A DNA stretch of 64,000 nt. It comes from CALBZE01 sp036381255 (GTDB taxonomy: Bacteria; Gemmatimonadota; Gemmatimonadetes; Longimicrobiales; RSA9). A program made the position numbers and the translations under genes. Under the pieces are notes generated by a model that was given only the letters and a program-made list of their open reading frames with translations, was not told the DNA's origin and searched no databases. This document shows, one piece after another, positions 8,212-16,986 of the stretch (position 1 is its first letter; each line of letters opens with the position of its first letter). Location of the stretch: assembly GCA_036381255.1 (NCBI GenBank), contig DASVDG010000077.1:72606-136605 (forward strand), written 5' to 3'.

Positions 8212-10044
8212 ATGCAGCTCTTCCACCTGCATGCGCGACGCCGTCGTGCCCAGGGTGCCATGGTCGTGCTCGTGCTGGGGCTCGGCACGCTCGGCTTCGC
8301 GTTTTTCGAGACCCAGGTCCTCCAAAACGACACGTACGCTCTGCAATCCGACGCGAACCGGCTGCGGCCGCTGCCGATCCCCGCGCCGCGGGGGGCGATC
8401 TTCGACCGGAACGGCGAGATCGTGGCGGACAATGTGCCGGGGTACGCGCTGTCGCTGCTGCCGGCGTCGCAGGACACGATCCGCGCCTCGCTCGAGCGGC
8501 TGGCGCCGCTGCTCGGGCTGACGCCGGACCGGATCGAGGCGCTGCTCGAGAAGCGGCGGGAGGCGCCGGGGCGGCCGCTCGTCGTGTCGAGCGACCTGAC
8601 GTTCGAGCAGGTCTCGGCGATCGAGGAGCGGAGACCGTTGCTGCCGGGCGTGTACATCGACATGCGGCCGAAGCGGCGCTACCCCGCGGGCGAAGCGGTG
8701 GCGCACCTCGTCGGCTACGTGGGCGAGATCTCGGAGGCGGAGCTCGCGCTGCCGGAGTTCGAGGGGTACACGGCGGGGCAGCGGATCGGCAAGGCCGGGA
8801 TCGAGCGTCAGTACGAACGGTGGCTCGGGGGCGTGCCGGGCGTCCGGTACGTGGAGGTGGATGCGCACGGGCGGATCGTCGGCGAGTACGAGCCCCAGCG
8901 AGTGGTGGACCCGGTCCCGGGCAAGGACCTCCGTCTGTATCTGGATCTCGGGCTCCAGCGGTGGATCGCGCGCATCTTCCCGGACACCATGCGGGGAGCG
9001 ATGGTCGCGATCGAGCCGGGGACCGGCCACGTCCTCGCCTTCTACTCGAATCCGAGCTACGACCCGAACCTCTTCGTCGGTGGTGTGGACCCCAAGGCGT
9101 GGGAGCGGCTGAACAAGGATCCGGACAAGCCGATGCTCGACCGGGCGGCGAACGGCACGTACCCGCCGGGCTCGACGTTCAAGCTGATCACGGCCGCGAT
9201 CGCGCTGGAGCTGGGCGTGCTCGACCCGGACGAGTTCCTGCCGATCCCGTGCCGGGGCGGGATGCAATACGGCAACCGTTATTTCCGCTGCTGGGAGCGC
9301 GAGGGGCACGGCTACCTGAACCTCGCGGACGCCATCAAGGTCTCGTGCGACGTTTATTTCTACCAGGTCGGTCTTACGATCGGGCTCGAGCGGTTCCTGA
9401 GCGAGGGGACCCGGCTGGGCTTCAACGGAACCACCGGGATCGACCTCCCGGACGAGCGGGCCGGCACCCTGCCGGACGGACCGGATTGGTACCGGCGGCG
9501 TTGGGGGTGGGCGCCGACGGAATCCGAGGTGCTGAGCCTGTCGATCGGCCAGGGTGCGAACGATCAGTCGCCGTTGCGGATGGCGCAACTCTACGCCGCG
9601 CTGGCCACCGACGGCAGCGTACCGGCGCCGCGCGTGGCCGAGTTCGATGCGCCGGCGGGCGAACGGTGGGACCTGGGCTTCTCCGAATCGACGCTCGCCG
9701 TGCTGCGGGAGGGGATCCGTCGCGTGACCGATCCCAACCGGGAGGGTACGGCGGGGATGTCGGCGCTCGAGCACTGGGACTGGCGCGGGAAGACCGGGAC
9801 GTCGCAGAACGCGCACGGCGATGACCACGCCTGGTTCGTCGGGATGGCCGGGCCGCGCGGCGGGAAGCCCGAGATCGTCGTGGCGACGCTCATCGAGTTC
9901 GGCGAGCACGGCTGGGTGGCCGCGCAGTACGCCGCCAAGGCCGCGGACTACTACTTGCGACGCAAGTACGGCATGCCGACGGACACGGTGCAGACATTGA
10001 GGGATCATTACCTGGCGGGACGCCCCGCGCCCTGGGCACAATGA
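8212..10044 (+). CDS. mrdA: Penicillin-binding protein 2 (elongasome D,D-transpeptidase)
   Basis: A 610-residue class B PBP with an N-terminal membrane anchor (about 16-33), a pedestal/dimerisation domain starting near PAPRGAIFDRNGEIVADN, and a C-terminal transpeptidase domain. The active-site motifs are all visible: S321-TFK (nucleophile Ser321, Lys324), S378-C-D and K527-TG. The SCD form of the second motif is typical of PBP2. It cross-links peptidoglycan strands during side-wall growth. The end overlaps rodA by four bases, matching the functional pairing of the two enzymes. Confidence 0.97.
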   Translation: MQLFHLHARRRRAQGAMVVLVLGLGTLGFAFFETQVLQNDTYALQSDANRLRPLPIPAPRGAIFDRNGEIVADNVPGYALSLLPASQDTIRASLERLAPLLGLTPDRIEALLEKRREAPGRPLVVSSDLTFEQVSAIEERRPLLPGVYIDMRPKRRYPAGEAVAHLVGYVGEISEAELALPEFEGYTAGQRIGKAGIERQYERWLGGVPGVRYVEVDAHGRIVGEYEPQRVVDPVPGKDLRLYLDLGLQRWIARIFPDTMRGAMVAIEPGTGHVLAFYSNPSYDPNLFVGGVDPKAWERLNKDPDKPMLDRAANGTYPPGSTFKLITAAIALELGVLDPDEFLPIPCRGGMQYGNRYFRCWEREGHGYLNLADAIKVSCDVYFYQVGLTIGLERFLSEGTRLGFNGTTGIDLPDERAGTLPDGPDWYRRRWGWAPTESEVLSLSIGQGANDQSPLRMAQLYAALATDGSVPAPRVAEFDAPAGERWDLGFSESTLAVLREGIRRVTDPNREGTAGMSALEHWDWRGKTGTSQNAHGDDHAWFVGMAGPRGGKPEIVVATLIEFGEHGWVAAQYAAKAADYYLRRKYGMPTDTVQTLRDHYLAGRPAPWAQ

Positions 10045-11288
10045 CGCTGATCCGGCGGCTCCGCTCCACGTTCGGCGATCCGACGCTGCTGCTGCTGATC
10101 CTGGGCCTGTCGCTGTTCGGCGTGGCGATGGTCTTCTCCGCGGGTCAGCTGGACGTCCCGGACCCGGCGGTCCAGGGGGCGTGGAAGAAGCAGCTCCTTT
10201 TCCTGGGCCTCTCGTTCGCCGCGTTCGTCGCGATCACGCGCATCCAGGTCCGCTGGTTCGAATGGGTCGCCGCACCGGCGTACGGGCTCGGCCTTGTCCT
10301 GCTTGCCTTGACGCTCGTGATCGGCCGCGGCTACGGCACGGCGCAGGGGGTCAAGAGCTGGATCGACCTCGGGCCGATCCTCGTCCAGCCATCGCAGTTC
10401 GCGATCCTCGCGACGATCCTCTTCCTCGCCCGGGTCATGGGGAACTGGCGCGAGCCGCCCCGGTCGCTCTGGACGCTGGTCACGCCGGTCATGGTCGTGC
10501 TCGTGCCGATGGCGCTGGTCATGCTCCAGCCCGACCTGGGCACGGCCATGGTGTTCACCGCGATCCTCGCCGCGACCCTCTACTGGGCCGGAACACCGCT
10601 CGGCTTGATGTTTATGCTCGTCAGCCCTGCGGTCGGGCTGCTCCTGTCGTTCAGCCCCGGACTGTTCAGTGCGTACATGGTCGTCCTGGTGGTCTTCCTC
10701 TACTTCTACCGGTCGTACCTGTGGGAGGGGGTCACCGTGGTGGCCGCGAACCTGGCGGCGGGCACGATCGCACTGCCGCTCTGGAACTCGCTGGAGGCGT
10801 ATCAGAAGGCGCGGCTGCTGGTCTTCCTGGATCCGTCGATCGATCCTCGCGGCGCGGGGTGGCACGTGATCCAGTCCCGGGTCGCGATCGGGAGCGGCGG
10901 CCTGTTCGGCAAGGGATTCACGCTCGGCACGCAGAAGCGGCTGGCTTTCCTGCCGGAGCAGCACACCGATTTCATCTTCAGCGTGATCGGCGAGGAGTTC
11001 GGCTTCTTCTTCGGCACGTTCCCGGTCCTGGTCGTCTTCGGGCTGGTGCTGTGGCGGCTCGCCCGGATCGCGGAGCGGGTCGCCGACCCCTTTGCAGGGA
11101 TCGTCGTCTTTGGTATCTTCGGCGCTTGGTTCGCGCATGTGATCGTAAACATCGGGATGACGGTGGGCATCATGCCGATCACCGGGATCCCGCTGCCGTT
11201 CCTCAGCTACGGCGGCTCGTTCCTGCTCGCCTCGTTCCTGGCGCTGGGGCTGGCCGAGCGGATCGCCGCCGAGCAGGGAAGGATCTGA
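10041..11288 (+). CDS. rodA: Rod-shape-determining SEDS glycosyltransferase RodA
   Basis: A 415-residue polytopic membrane protein with about ten hydrophobic helices and the SEDS signatures FLPEQHTDFIFSVIGEEFGF and GIPLPFLSYGGSF near the C-terminus. RodA polymerises lipid II into glycan strands, partnered with PBP2 encoded immediately upstream with a 4-base overlap. FtsW is the related family member, but the mre/mrdA context favours RodA. Confidence 0.95.
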   Translation: MTLIRRLRSTFGDPTLLLLILGLSLFGVAMVFSAGQLDVPDPAVQGAWKKQLLFLGLSFAAFVAITRIQVRWFEWVAAPAYGLGLVLLALTLVIGRGYGTAQGVKSWIDLGPILVQPSQFAILATILFLARVMGNWREPPRSLWTLVTPVMVVLVPMALVMLQPDLGTAMVFTAILAATLYWAGTPLGLMFMLVSPAVGLLLSFSPGLFSAYMVVLVVFLYFYRSYLWEGVTVVAANLAAGTIALPLWNSLEAYQKARLLVFLDPSIDPRGAGWHVIQSRVAIGSGGLFGKGFTLGTQKRLAFLPEQHTDFIFSVIGEEFGFFFGTFPVLVVFGLVLWRLARIAERVADPFAGIVVFGIFGAWFAHVIVNIGMTVGIMPITGIPLPFLSYGGSFLLASFLALGLAERIAAEQGRI

Positions 11289-11289
11289 G

Positions 11290-12207
11290 ATGGCCTGGTT
11301 CCGGAAGCCGAAGCAGAAGCTGCAGGCGGCCGACCGGCGGGAGCTCCCCGCCGACGTCTTCGAGAAGTGTCCGCAGTGCGGCGAGATCCTGTACCGCGCG
11401 CGGCTGGTGCAGAACCTCAACGTGTGTCCGTCGTGCGGCTATCATCTGCGGATCGGCGCGGAGGACTACATCACGCTGCTGCTGGACGACGGCGAATACG
11501 AGGAGTTCGACGCGGAGCTGCGCAGCGGGGATCCGCTCGGCTTCACGGATTTGAAGCCGTACCCGGAGCGACTGGAGGCGGCGGAGCGGAAGACGGGGCA
11601 GGGCGAGGCGCTGCGCGCGGTCGGCGGCCGGCTCGAAGGCGTGCCCGTGTACGTCGCGGTGATGGATTTCGCGTTCATCGGCGGGAGCATGGGCTCCGTG
11701 GTCGGGGAGAAGATCGCGCGGCTGGCGCGGCGCGCGCTCGAGGACCGGCGGCCGCTGCTGGTCGTCAGCGCGTCGGGTGGCGCGCGGATGATGGAGGGGA
11801 TCCTCTCCCTCATGCAGATGGCGAAGACCTCCGCGATGCTCGCGCAGCTACACGAAGCGGGCGTGCCGTACATCTCGATCCTGACCGATCCGACGACGGG
11901 CGGCGTGACGGCGTCGTACGCCATGCTCGGCGACGTGAACCTGGCGGAGCCCGGCGCGCTGATCGGGTTCGCCGGGCCGCGTGTGATCGAACAGACGATC
12001 AAGCAGGAGCTGCCCGAGGGGTTCCAGCGCTCGGAGTTCCTGCTCGAGCACGGGATGCTGGATGCGATCGTGGATCGGCGGGAGCTGAAGGCGACGGTCG
12101 GGCGGCTGCTGCGGCACATGCTGGGGCTCCCGGAGGCCGTGGGCGCCGGAGCCGAAGCCGTTGGCGCCCGTGCAGCGACGGGAGCGCCCGAGCAGGCCGC
12201 CGATTGA
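11290..12207 (+). CDS. accD: Acetyl-CoA carboxylase carboxyltransferase subunit beta
   Basis: A 305-residue protein with the N-terminal four-cysteine zinc ribbon (C27, C30, C46, C49: CPQC...CPSC) and the carboxyltransferase core (SASGGARMMEGILSLMQMAK; SYAMLGDVNLAEPGALIGFA). With AccA it transfers the carboxyl group from biotin-BCCP to acetyl-CoA, giving malonyl-CoA, the first committed step of fatty acid synthesis. It follows rodA by one base. Its stop TGA shares bases with the TTG start of folC, and the accD-folC pair is a common bacterial arrangement. accA, accB and accC are not in the window. Confidence 0.97.
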   Translation: MAWFRKPKQKLQAADRRELPADVFEKCPQCGEILYRARLVQNLNVCPSCGYHLRIGAEDYITLLLDDGEYEEFDAELRSGDPLGFTDLKPYPERLEAAERKTGQGEALRAVGGRLEGVPVYVAVMDFAFIGGSMGSVVGEKIARLARRALEDRRPLLVVSASGGARMMEGILSLMQMAKTSAMLAQLHEAGVPYISILTDPTTGGVTASYAMLGDVNLAEPGALIGFAGPRVIEQTIKQELPEGFQRSEFLLEHGMLDAIVDRRELKATVGRLLRHMLGLPEAVGAGAEAVGARAATGAPEQAAD

Positions 12208-13529
12208 CCTCTCTCACCTACGCCGAGCTGGTCCGTGAGCTGTTCCCGCGGCTGACCGGCGGGATCCGCTGGGGAACGGAGAAGACGGCGCGACTCCTCG
12301 CGGCGGCGGCGGATCCGCACCGTCGGTTCCGCTCGATCCATGTCGGCGGGACGAACGGCAAGGGCTCGGTCTCCGCGATGATCGCGTCCGTGCTCCGCGC
12401 GTCTGGCCGGCGCACGGGGCTCTACACGTCTCCGCACCTCTGCACGTTCCGCGAACGCATCCAGGTGGACGGCCGGCCGCTGTCGGAGGCCGCGCTGGTC
12501 GAGGCCGCGCGCGTGCTCTGGCCGACGATCCGGCTCGAGGAGCCGTCGTTCTTCGAGGCGACGACGGCGATCGCGTTCCTCGCATTCGCCGAGGCCGGTA
12601 TCGAGGTGGCCGCGGTCGAGGTCGGCCTCGGCGGGCGGCTGGACGCGACGAACGTGATCGCGCCGGAGGTCGCGGTGATCACGAACGTCGCCCGCGACCA
12701 CGCCGAGTACCTGGGCGAGACGATCGCCGAGATCGCGAGCGAGAAGGCGGGGATCATCAAGGCGGGCGTGCCGGTGGTCACCGGAGAGCGGGACCCCGGT
12801 ACGCTTTCGATCTTCCGCGCCCGCGCGGCCGAGGTCGGCGCTCCGCTGCACGCGCTCGAGCCCGGCTCGATCCGGGACGTGCGGCTGGGCGTCGACGGGA
12901 CCCGGCTGACGCTGCGGACCGGGGAATGGGGCGAGTTCGCGCTGCACACGCCGCTCATCGGCGAGCACCAGGCGTGGAACGCCGCGCTCGCCGTGCGCGC
13001 GCTCGAGCTGCTCCCCGCCGACCTGCGGCCGGAGCGCGAGGCCGTGATCCGCGGCATCGCCGAGGTCCGCTGGCCCGGCCGCATGGAACGGGAGCGGATC
13101 GACGATCAGACGTGGATCTTCGACGCGGCGCACAACCCGGCCGGCGTCGAGGTGCTGGTCGCCACGCTGCGCACGCTCGCGCCGGCGCGCCCCCTCGTCG
13201 GCGTGGTCGGCATCCTGAGCGACAAGGAGTGGCCGGCAATGGTGGGACCGCTCCTGGCGCTCGCGGACGTCCTCATCCTGACCGTGCCGCCGACGGCGCC
13301 GCTCCACCGGCGGTGGGACCCGGCCGCGGCCGCAGCGACGGTCGCGTCCGATCGTGTTGTCGCGGTCCCCGACTTCGACGGCGCACTCGCCGAAGCGCGC
13401 GCCCGCGCGGGCGGCGGCACCGTCGTGGTGACGGGTTCGTTCCACACCGTCGGCGACGCGCTCGCCGCGCTCGATCTCGCGCCGTTCGGCGCCGATGCGC
13501 CCTTGCCCGCGTTCGCCGCCGGGTCCTAG
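12204..13529 (+). CDS. folC: Dihydrofolate/folylpolyglutamate synthase
   Basis: A 441-residue Mur-ligase-superfamily protein. The ATP loop is GGTNGKGSVSA (48-58). Further motifs are SPHLCTFRERIQVDG (folate-side loop), EVGLGGRLDATNVI and the C-terminal FDAAHNPAGVEVL. It adds glutamate to dihydropteroate and/or extends the folate polyglutamate tail. I chose TTG 12204, which overlaps the accD stop (TTGA) and gives the natural N-terminus. The 3' end is close to hisS, whose start lies 10 bases downstream. Confidence 0.95.
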   Translation: MTSLTYAELVRELFPRLTGGIRWGTEKTARLLAAAADPHRRFRSIHVGGTNGKGSVSAMIASVLRASGRRTGLYTSPHLCTFRERIQVDGRPLSEAALVEAARVLWPTIRLEEPSFFEATTAIAFLAFAEAGIEVAAVEVGLGGRLDATNVIAPEVAVITNVARDHAEYLGETIAEIASEKAGIIKAGVPVVTGERDPGTLSIFRARAAEVGAPLHALEPGSIRDVRLGVDGTRLTLRTGEWGEFALHTPLIGEHQAWNAALAVRALELLPADLRPEREAVIRGIAEVRWPGRMERERIDDQTWIFDAAHNPAGVEVLVATLRTLAPARPLVGVVGILSDKEWPAMVGPLLALADVLILTVPPTAPLHRRWDPAAAAATVASDRVVAVPDFDGALAEARARAGGGTVVVTGSFHTVGDALAALDLAPFGADAPLPAFAAGS

Positions 13530-13539
13530 ATTCGCGCCC

Positions 13540-14820
13540 ATGCCGACTTTTGCCAGTCTCCCGGGATTCAGGGATTTCTATCCGGCCGACTTCGCGGTGC
13601 GCGCCCACATCGCGCGCGTGTGGCGCGAGGTCGCGCAGCGCTACGGGTTCGAGGAGTACGACGGTCCTCCGCTCGAGCCGCTCGAGCTGTACATCGAGAA
13701 GAGCGGCGAGGAGATCGTCCGCCAGCTCTACAACTTTGAGGACAAGGGCGGCCGCGCGGTCGCGCTTCGGCCCGAGATGACGCCGTCGCTGGCCCGCATG
13801 GTCGGCGCGCGCGCCGGCGGCCTGCGCAAACCGATCCGCTGGTTCTCGATCCCGCAACTCTTCCGCTACGAGCGCACGCAGCGCGGCCGGCTCCGCGAGC
13901 ACTTCCAGTGGAACGTGGACATCATCGGGGAGGCGGACATCCTCGCCGACGCGGAGGTGCTCGCCGTCGCGCTCGACGCGCTGCGCGGCTTCGGCCTGAC
14001 CGCCGACGACGTCGTGGCGCGCGTCAGCGACCGTCGTCTGCTCGAGCGGCTGCTGCTCCACGCGGGTGTGCCCGCCGACCAGCTCCCGGCCGCGTACGCC
14101 GTGATCGACAAGCTCGGCCGCGAGGAGGAGGAGCGCACGCGGCGCAAGCTCCACGAGGAAGTCGGCCTCGCGGCCGGCGCGGTCGACGAGGTGTTCCGCA
14201 TCTTCGAGCACCGCGACTTCGATTCCCTCGCCCGCGCCTACGACGGCGTCCAGGGGGTGGCGGACGAGCTCGACCGCCTCGGCCGCTACTTCTCGCACCT
14301 CAACGACATGGGGCTCGGCGACTTCGTCGCGCTCGACCCCACGATCGTCCGCGGGCTCGCCTACTACACGGGCACGGTCTTCGAGATCTTCGACCGCGCG
14401 GGCGAGTTCCGCGCGATCTGCGGCGGCGGCCGCTACGACAACCTGCTCCGCGCCGTGAGCGACGCGGACCTCCCCGCGCTCGGCTTCGGGATGGGCGACG
14501 TCGTGCTGGCCGAGATCCTGGCCGACCGCGGGCTGCTCCCGCCGACCGAGCCGCGCCTCGACTACTACGTCGTCGCGGTCGGCGAAGCGGAGCGGCCGCT
14601 CATGCTCCGCATCGCACACCGCCTGCGCGAGGCCGGTCATTCCGTGGCGTACACGCTCCGGCCCGCCGGTGTCGGCCGTCAGTTCAAGGATGCCGATGCG
14701 CGCGGCGCCGAGCGCGTCCTCGTGCTCGGCCCCGACGAGGTCGCGCAGGGCGTCGCCGTCGTGCGCGAGATGCGTACGGGCGAGGAGCGCCGTGTCCCGC
14801 TGGACGAGCTGGCCCCCTGA
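13540..14820 (+). CDS. hisS: Histidyl-tRNA synthetase
   Basis: A 426-residue class II synthetase. Motif 2 is around 108-130 (FRYERTQRGRLREHFQWNVD), the histidine-specific stretches are RGLAYYTGTVFE (271-282) and CGGGRYDNLL (294-303), and a C-terminal anticodon-binding domain starts near 335. The catalytic-site arginine in RYERTQRG and the intact C-terminal domain favour HisS over the regulatory paralogue HisZ, which lacks that domain. It charges tRNA-His with histidine. Start ATG 13540 gives the standard PGFRDFYP opening. Confidence 0.94.
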   Translation: MPTFASLPGFRDFYPADFAVRAHIARVWREVAQRYGFEEYDGPPLEPLELYIEKSGEEIVRQLYNFEDKGGRAVALRPEMTPSLARMVGARAGGLRKPIRWFSIPQLFRYERTQRGRLREHFQWNVDIIGEADILADAEVLAVALDALRGFGLTADDVVARVSDRRLLERLLLHAGVPADQLPAAYAVIDKLGREEEERTRRKLHEEVGLAAGAVDEVFRIFEHRDFDSLARAYDGVQGVADELDRLGRYFSHLNDMGLGDFVALDPTIVRGLAYYTGTVFEIFDRAGEFRAICGGGRYDNLLRAVSDADLPALGFGMGDVVLAEILADRGLLPPTEPRLDYYVVAVGEAERPLMLRIAHRLREAGHSVAYTLRPAGVGRQFKDADARGAERVLVLGPDEVAQGVAVVREMRTGEERRVPLDELAP

Positions 14821-14826
14821 GGCACG

Positions 14827-15198
14827 ATGGGCCACGGACCCCCCGACGTCGATCGTTTCCGCCAGGAGCGGCGCCGGATCCTGCGACGTGCGGCGCTGCT
14901 CACCTACGGCCTCCTCGCCGCCGCGATCGGGGTCGCGGTCGTCGGTGCGGCCGTGGTCGCCTGGATCCTCTCCTTCGCCGGGCTGCCGTTCCGGGAAACG
15001 TGGCTGGTGCTGATCGTCATCATCCTCGCCGTGCCGCTCATCGGCCGGATCGTCGAGGCGGTTCGGAAGACGAGGGGCAGGCGCGAAAGCGCTGAGGAGC
15101 CCGGGCGCGAAGGCGGGCGCGATGCGGATGGTCCGGAGGACGGCGGGCGGGATGACAGTGGGCGCGAACGCGGAAGCCGAGGCGATCGCGCGGATTGA
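14827..15198 (+). CDS. Small membrane protein with a charged, disordered tail
   Basis: A 123-residue protein starting 6 bases after hisS. Residues 1-20 are basic, about 22-48 and 58-77 form two hydrophobic helices (LLTYGLLAAAIGVAVVGAAV; WLVLIVIILAVPLIGRIVE). The last ~45 residues are almost entirely R, E, D and G. This predicts a two-helix membrane hairpin with a cytoplasmic acidic/basic tail. I do not recognise a family. Tail composition resembles GC-rich low-complexity drift, so the exact end is the least certain part. Confidence 0.65.
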   Translation: MGHGPPDVDRFRQERRRILRRAALLTYGLLAAAIGVAVVGAAVVAWILSFAGLPFRETWLVLIVIILAVPLIGRIVEAVRKTRGRRESAEEPGREGGRDADGPEDGGRDDSGRERGSRGDRAD

Positions 15199-15379
15199 CG
15201 GCCGGCGCGAGGCCCGGAGGCGCGACGGCGGCCGCGAACGCCGGGTCGCCGGGTTCGTGCGCATCCTTCCGGCCCCCGGAATTCGTCGGGGCCGCCGCAC
15301 CGCGAGCGGCGCCGCCGCGCGGCTCGCGGCGGGACGGCGGCCGGGCGATGCCGCGGGCGGGTGAGGCGAGAATCGATCG

Positions 15380-15457
15380 GCGCGCGGCGAACGGTCCGCG
15401 CGCGGAGCACGCCCCCGGATCGGGGGTAATCGGAGTGGAGGCGGTGCGTCACGCACC
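15380..15457 (+). promoter_or_regulatory. Cluster of three dyads upstream of proS
   Basis: Within the 283-base gap before proS lie an 8-bp stem GCGCGCGG/CCGCGCGC (15380-15403), a CCCCC/GGGGG stem (15412-15426) and a 15-base perfect palindrome GGTGCGTCACGCACC (15443-15457) ending 24 bases before the ATG. The first two could end the upstream operon; the last is operator-like or a leader hairpin. I see no clear T-box consensus. Confidence 0.35.
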
Positions 15458-15481
15458 CATGGGACCGGGTTCGGAGGTTCG

Positions 15482-16984
15482 ATGGCGGAAGAGAAGGGGC
15501 TGACCCCACGGGCGGAGGATTTCAGCGCCTGGTACAACGAAGTGGTCCTGCGCGCGGAGCTGGCCGATTATTCGCCGGTCCGGGGCAGCATGGTCATCCG
15601 GCCGTACGGTTACGCGGTCTGGGAGAACATGCAGCGTGCGCTGGACGCGATGTTCAAGGAGACCGGGCACCAGAACGCGTACTTCCCGCTATTCATCCCG
15701 CAGAGCTTCATCGCCCGCGAGGCGGAGCACGTGGAGGGCTTCGCCAAGGAGATGGCGGTCGTCACGCACTCGCGGCTGAAGGCCTCGCCCGATGGCGGCC
15801 TGATCCCGGACCCCGACTCGCGGCTCGAGGAGCCGCTCGTCGTGCGGCCCACGTCGGAGACGATCATCTACGCGATGTTCGCCAAGTGGGTGCAGAGCTA
15901 TCGCGACCTGCCGCTGCTGATCAACCAGTGGGCGAACGTGGTGCGCTGGGAGATGCGGACGCGGCTGTTCCTGCGCACGCTGGAGTTCCTGTGGCAGGAG
16001 GGCCACACGGCGCACGCTTCGGAGGCGGAGGCCGAGGAGGAGGCGCGGCGGATGCACGGCGTCTACCGCACGTTCATGGACGAGTGGATGGCGATGCCGC
16101 CGGTCCTCGGTCGCAAGTCCGAGTCGGAGAAGTTTCCGGGCGCGGTTCGGACGTACTCGCTCGAGGCGCTGATGCAGGACAACAAGGCGCTCCAGGCGGG
16201 AACGTCGCACATGCTGGGGCAGAACTTCGCGCGGCAGTTCGACCTGAAGTTCCAGACGGAGGCGGGCGGCGAGGAGTACGCGTGGAACACGTCGTGGGGC
16301 GTGTCGACTCGCCTGATCGGCGGCATGGTCATGACGCACGGCGACGACGCGGGGCTCGTGATCCCGCCGCGGCTCGCGCCGTACCAGGTCGTCATCGTCC
16401 CGATCGCCCGCACGGAGGAGGACCGGGCGCTGGTCATGGCGAAGGTCGAGGCGGTCGCCGCCGCGCTCCGCGACCGCGGCGTGCGCCTGCACGTCGATGC
16501 CCGGGAGAACATGACGCCGGGCGCGAAGTTCTACGAGTGGGAGCGCAAGGGCGTGCCGCTGCGGATGGAGTTGGGACCGAAGGACGTGGCCAAGGAGCAG
16601 GTCGTGCTGGTGCGCCGCATCGAGGAGGGCGACGGCCCGCGCAAGCAGTTCGTGCCGGAGGCCGAGGCGCTCGAGACGATCCCGGCGCGGCTCCAGGCGA
16701 TCCAGAACGCGATGCTGGCGGCCGCCGTGCGGCGCCGGGAGGACAATTCGCACCGCGGCGTGGAGGACTACGACCGGTTCCGCGAGATCATCGAGGGCGT
16801 GGGCGGCTTTGTCTACGCCGGGTGGTGCGGCTCGGCGCAGTGCGAGGAGAAGGTGAAGGCGGACACCAAGGCGACGATCCGGGTACTGCCGTTCGAGGAG
16901 TTCCGGACGCCCGACGCGCCGAAGCGCTGTCTCGCATGCGGCGGCGAAGCCCGCGAGGAGGCCGTCTGGGCACGCGCGTACTGA
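15482..16984 (+). CDS. proS: Prolyl-tRNA synthetase, archaeal/eukaryal type (ProS type 3)
   Basis: A 500-residue class II synthetase opening LTPRAEDFSAWYNEVVLRAE, which is characteristic of the ProRS form found in archaea, eukaryotes and a subset of bacteria. It lacks the insertion (editing) domain of the long bacterial form. Motif 2 is RWEMRTRLFLRTLEFLWQEG and motif 3 lies around THGDDAGLVIPPRLAP. The C-terminal extension carries Cys pairs (WCGSAQC..., CLACGG), as expected of this type. It charges tRNA-Pro. A lysA start follows within a few bases of the stop. Confidence 0.96.
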   Translation: MAEEKGLTPRAEDFSAWYNEVVLRAELADYSPVRGSMVIRPYGYAVWENMQRALDAMFKETGHQNAYFPLFIPQSFIAREAEHVEGFAKEMAVVTHSRLKASPDGGLIPDPDSRLEEPLVVRPTSETIIYAMFAKWVQSYRDLPLLINQWANVVRWEMRTRLFLRTLEFLWQEGHTAHASEAEAEEEARRMHGVYRTFMDEWMAMPPVLGRKSESEKFPGAVRTYSLEALMQDNKALQAGTSHMLGQNFARQFDLKFQTEAGGEEYAWNTSWGVSTRLIGGMVMTHGDDAGLVIPPRLAPYQVVIVPIARTEEDRALVMAKVEAVAAALRDRGVRLHVDARENMTPGAKFYEWERKGVPLRMELGPKDVAKEQVVLVRRIEEGDGPRKQFVPEAEALETIPARLQAIQNAMLAAAVRRREDNSHRGVEDYDRFREIIEGVGGFVYAGWCGSAQCEEKVKADTKATIRVLPFEEFRTPDAPKRCLACGGEAREEAVWARAY

Positions 16985-16986
16985 CG

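Noticed and set aside
13540..14820. Reading this as HisZ, the histidine-pathway regulatory paralogue
   Set aside because: The protein has the full anticodon-binding C-terminal domain and the histidyl-specific catalytic motifs, and no hisG lies next to it.
14827..15198. Dismissing the small membrane protein as a chance frame
   Set aside because: I kept it: two well-formed membrane helices and a start 6 bases after hisS are unlikely by chance, although the tail is low complexity.
15199..15481. Possible T-box leader before proS (GGGACCGGG near 15460)
   Set aside because: It lacks the conserved T-box bulge and the specifier loop arrangement; only a short GC-rich match remains.
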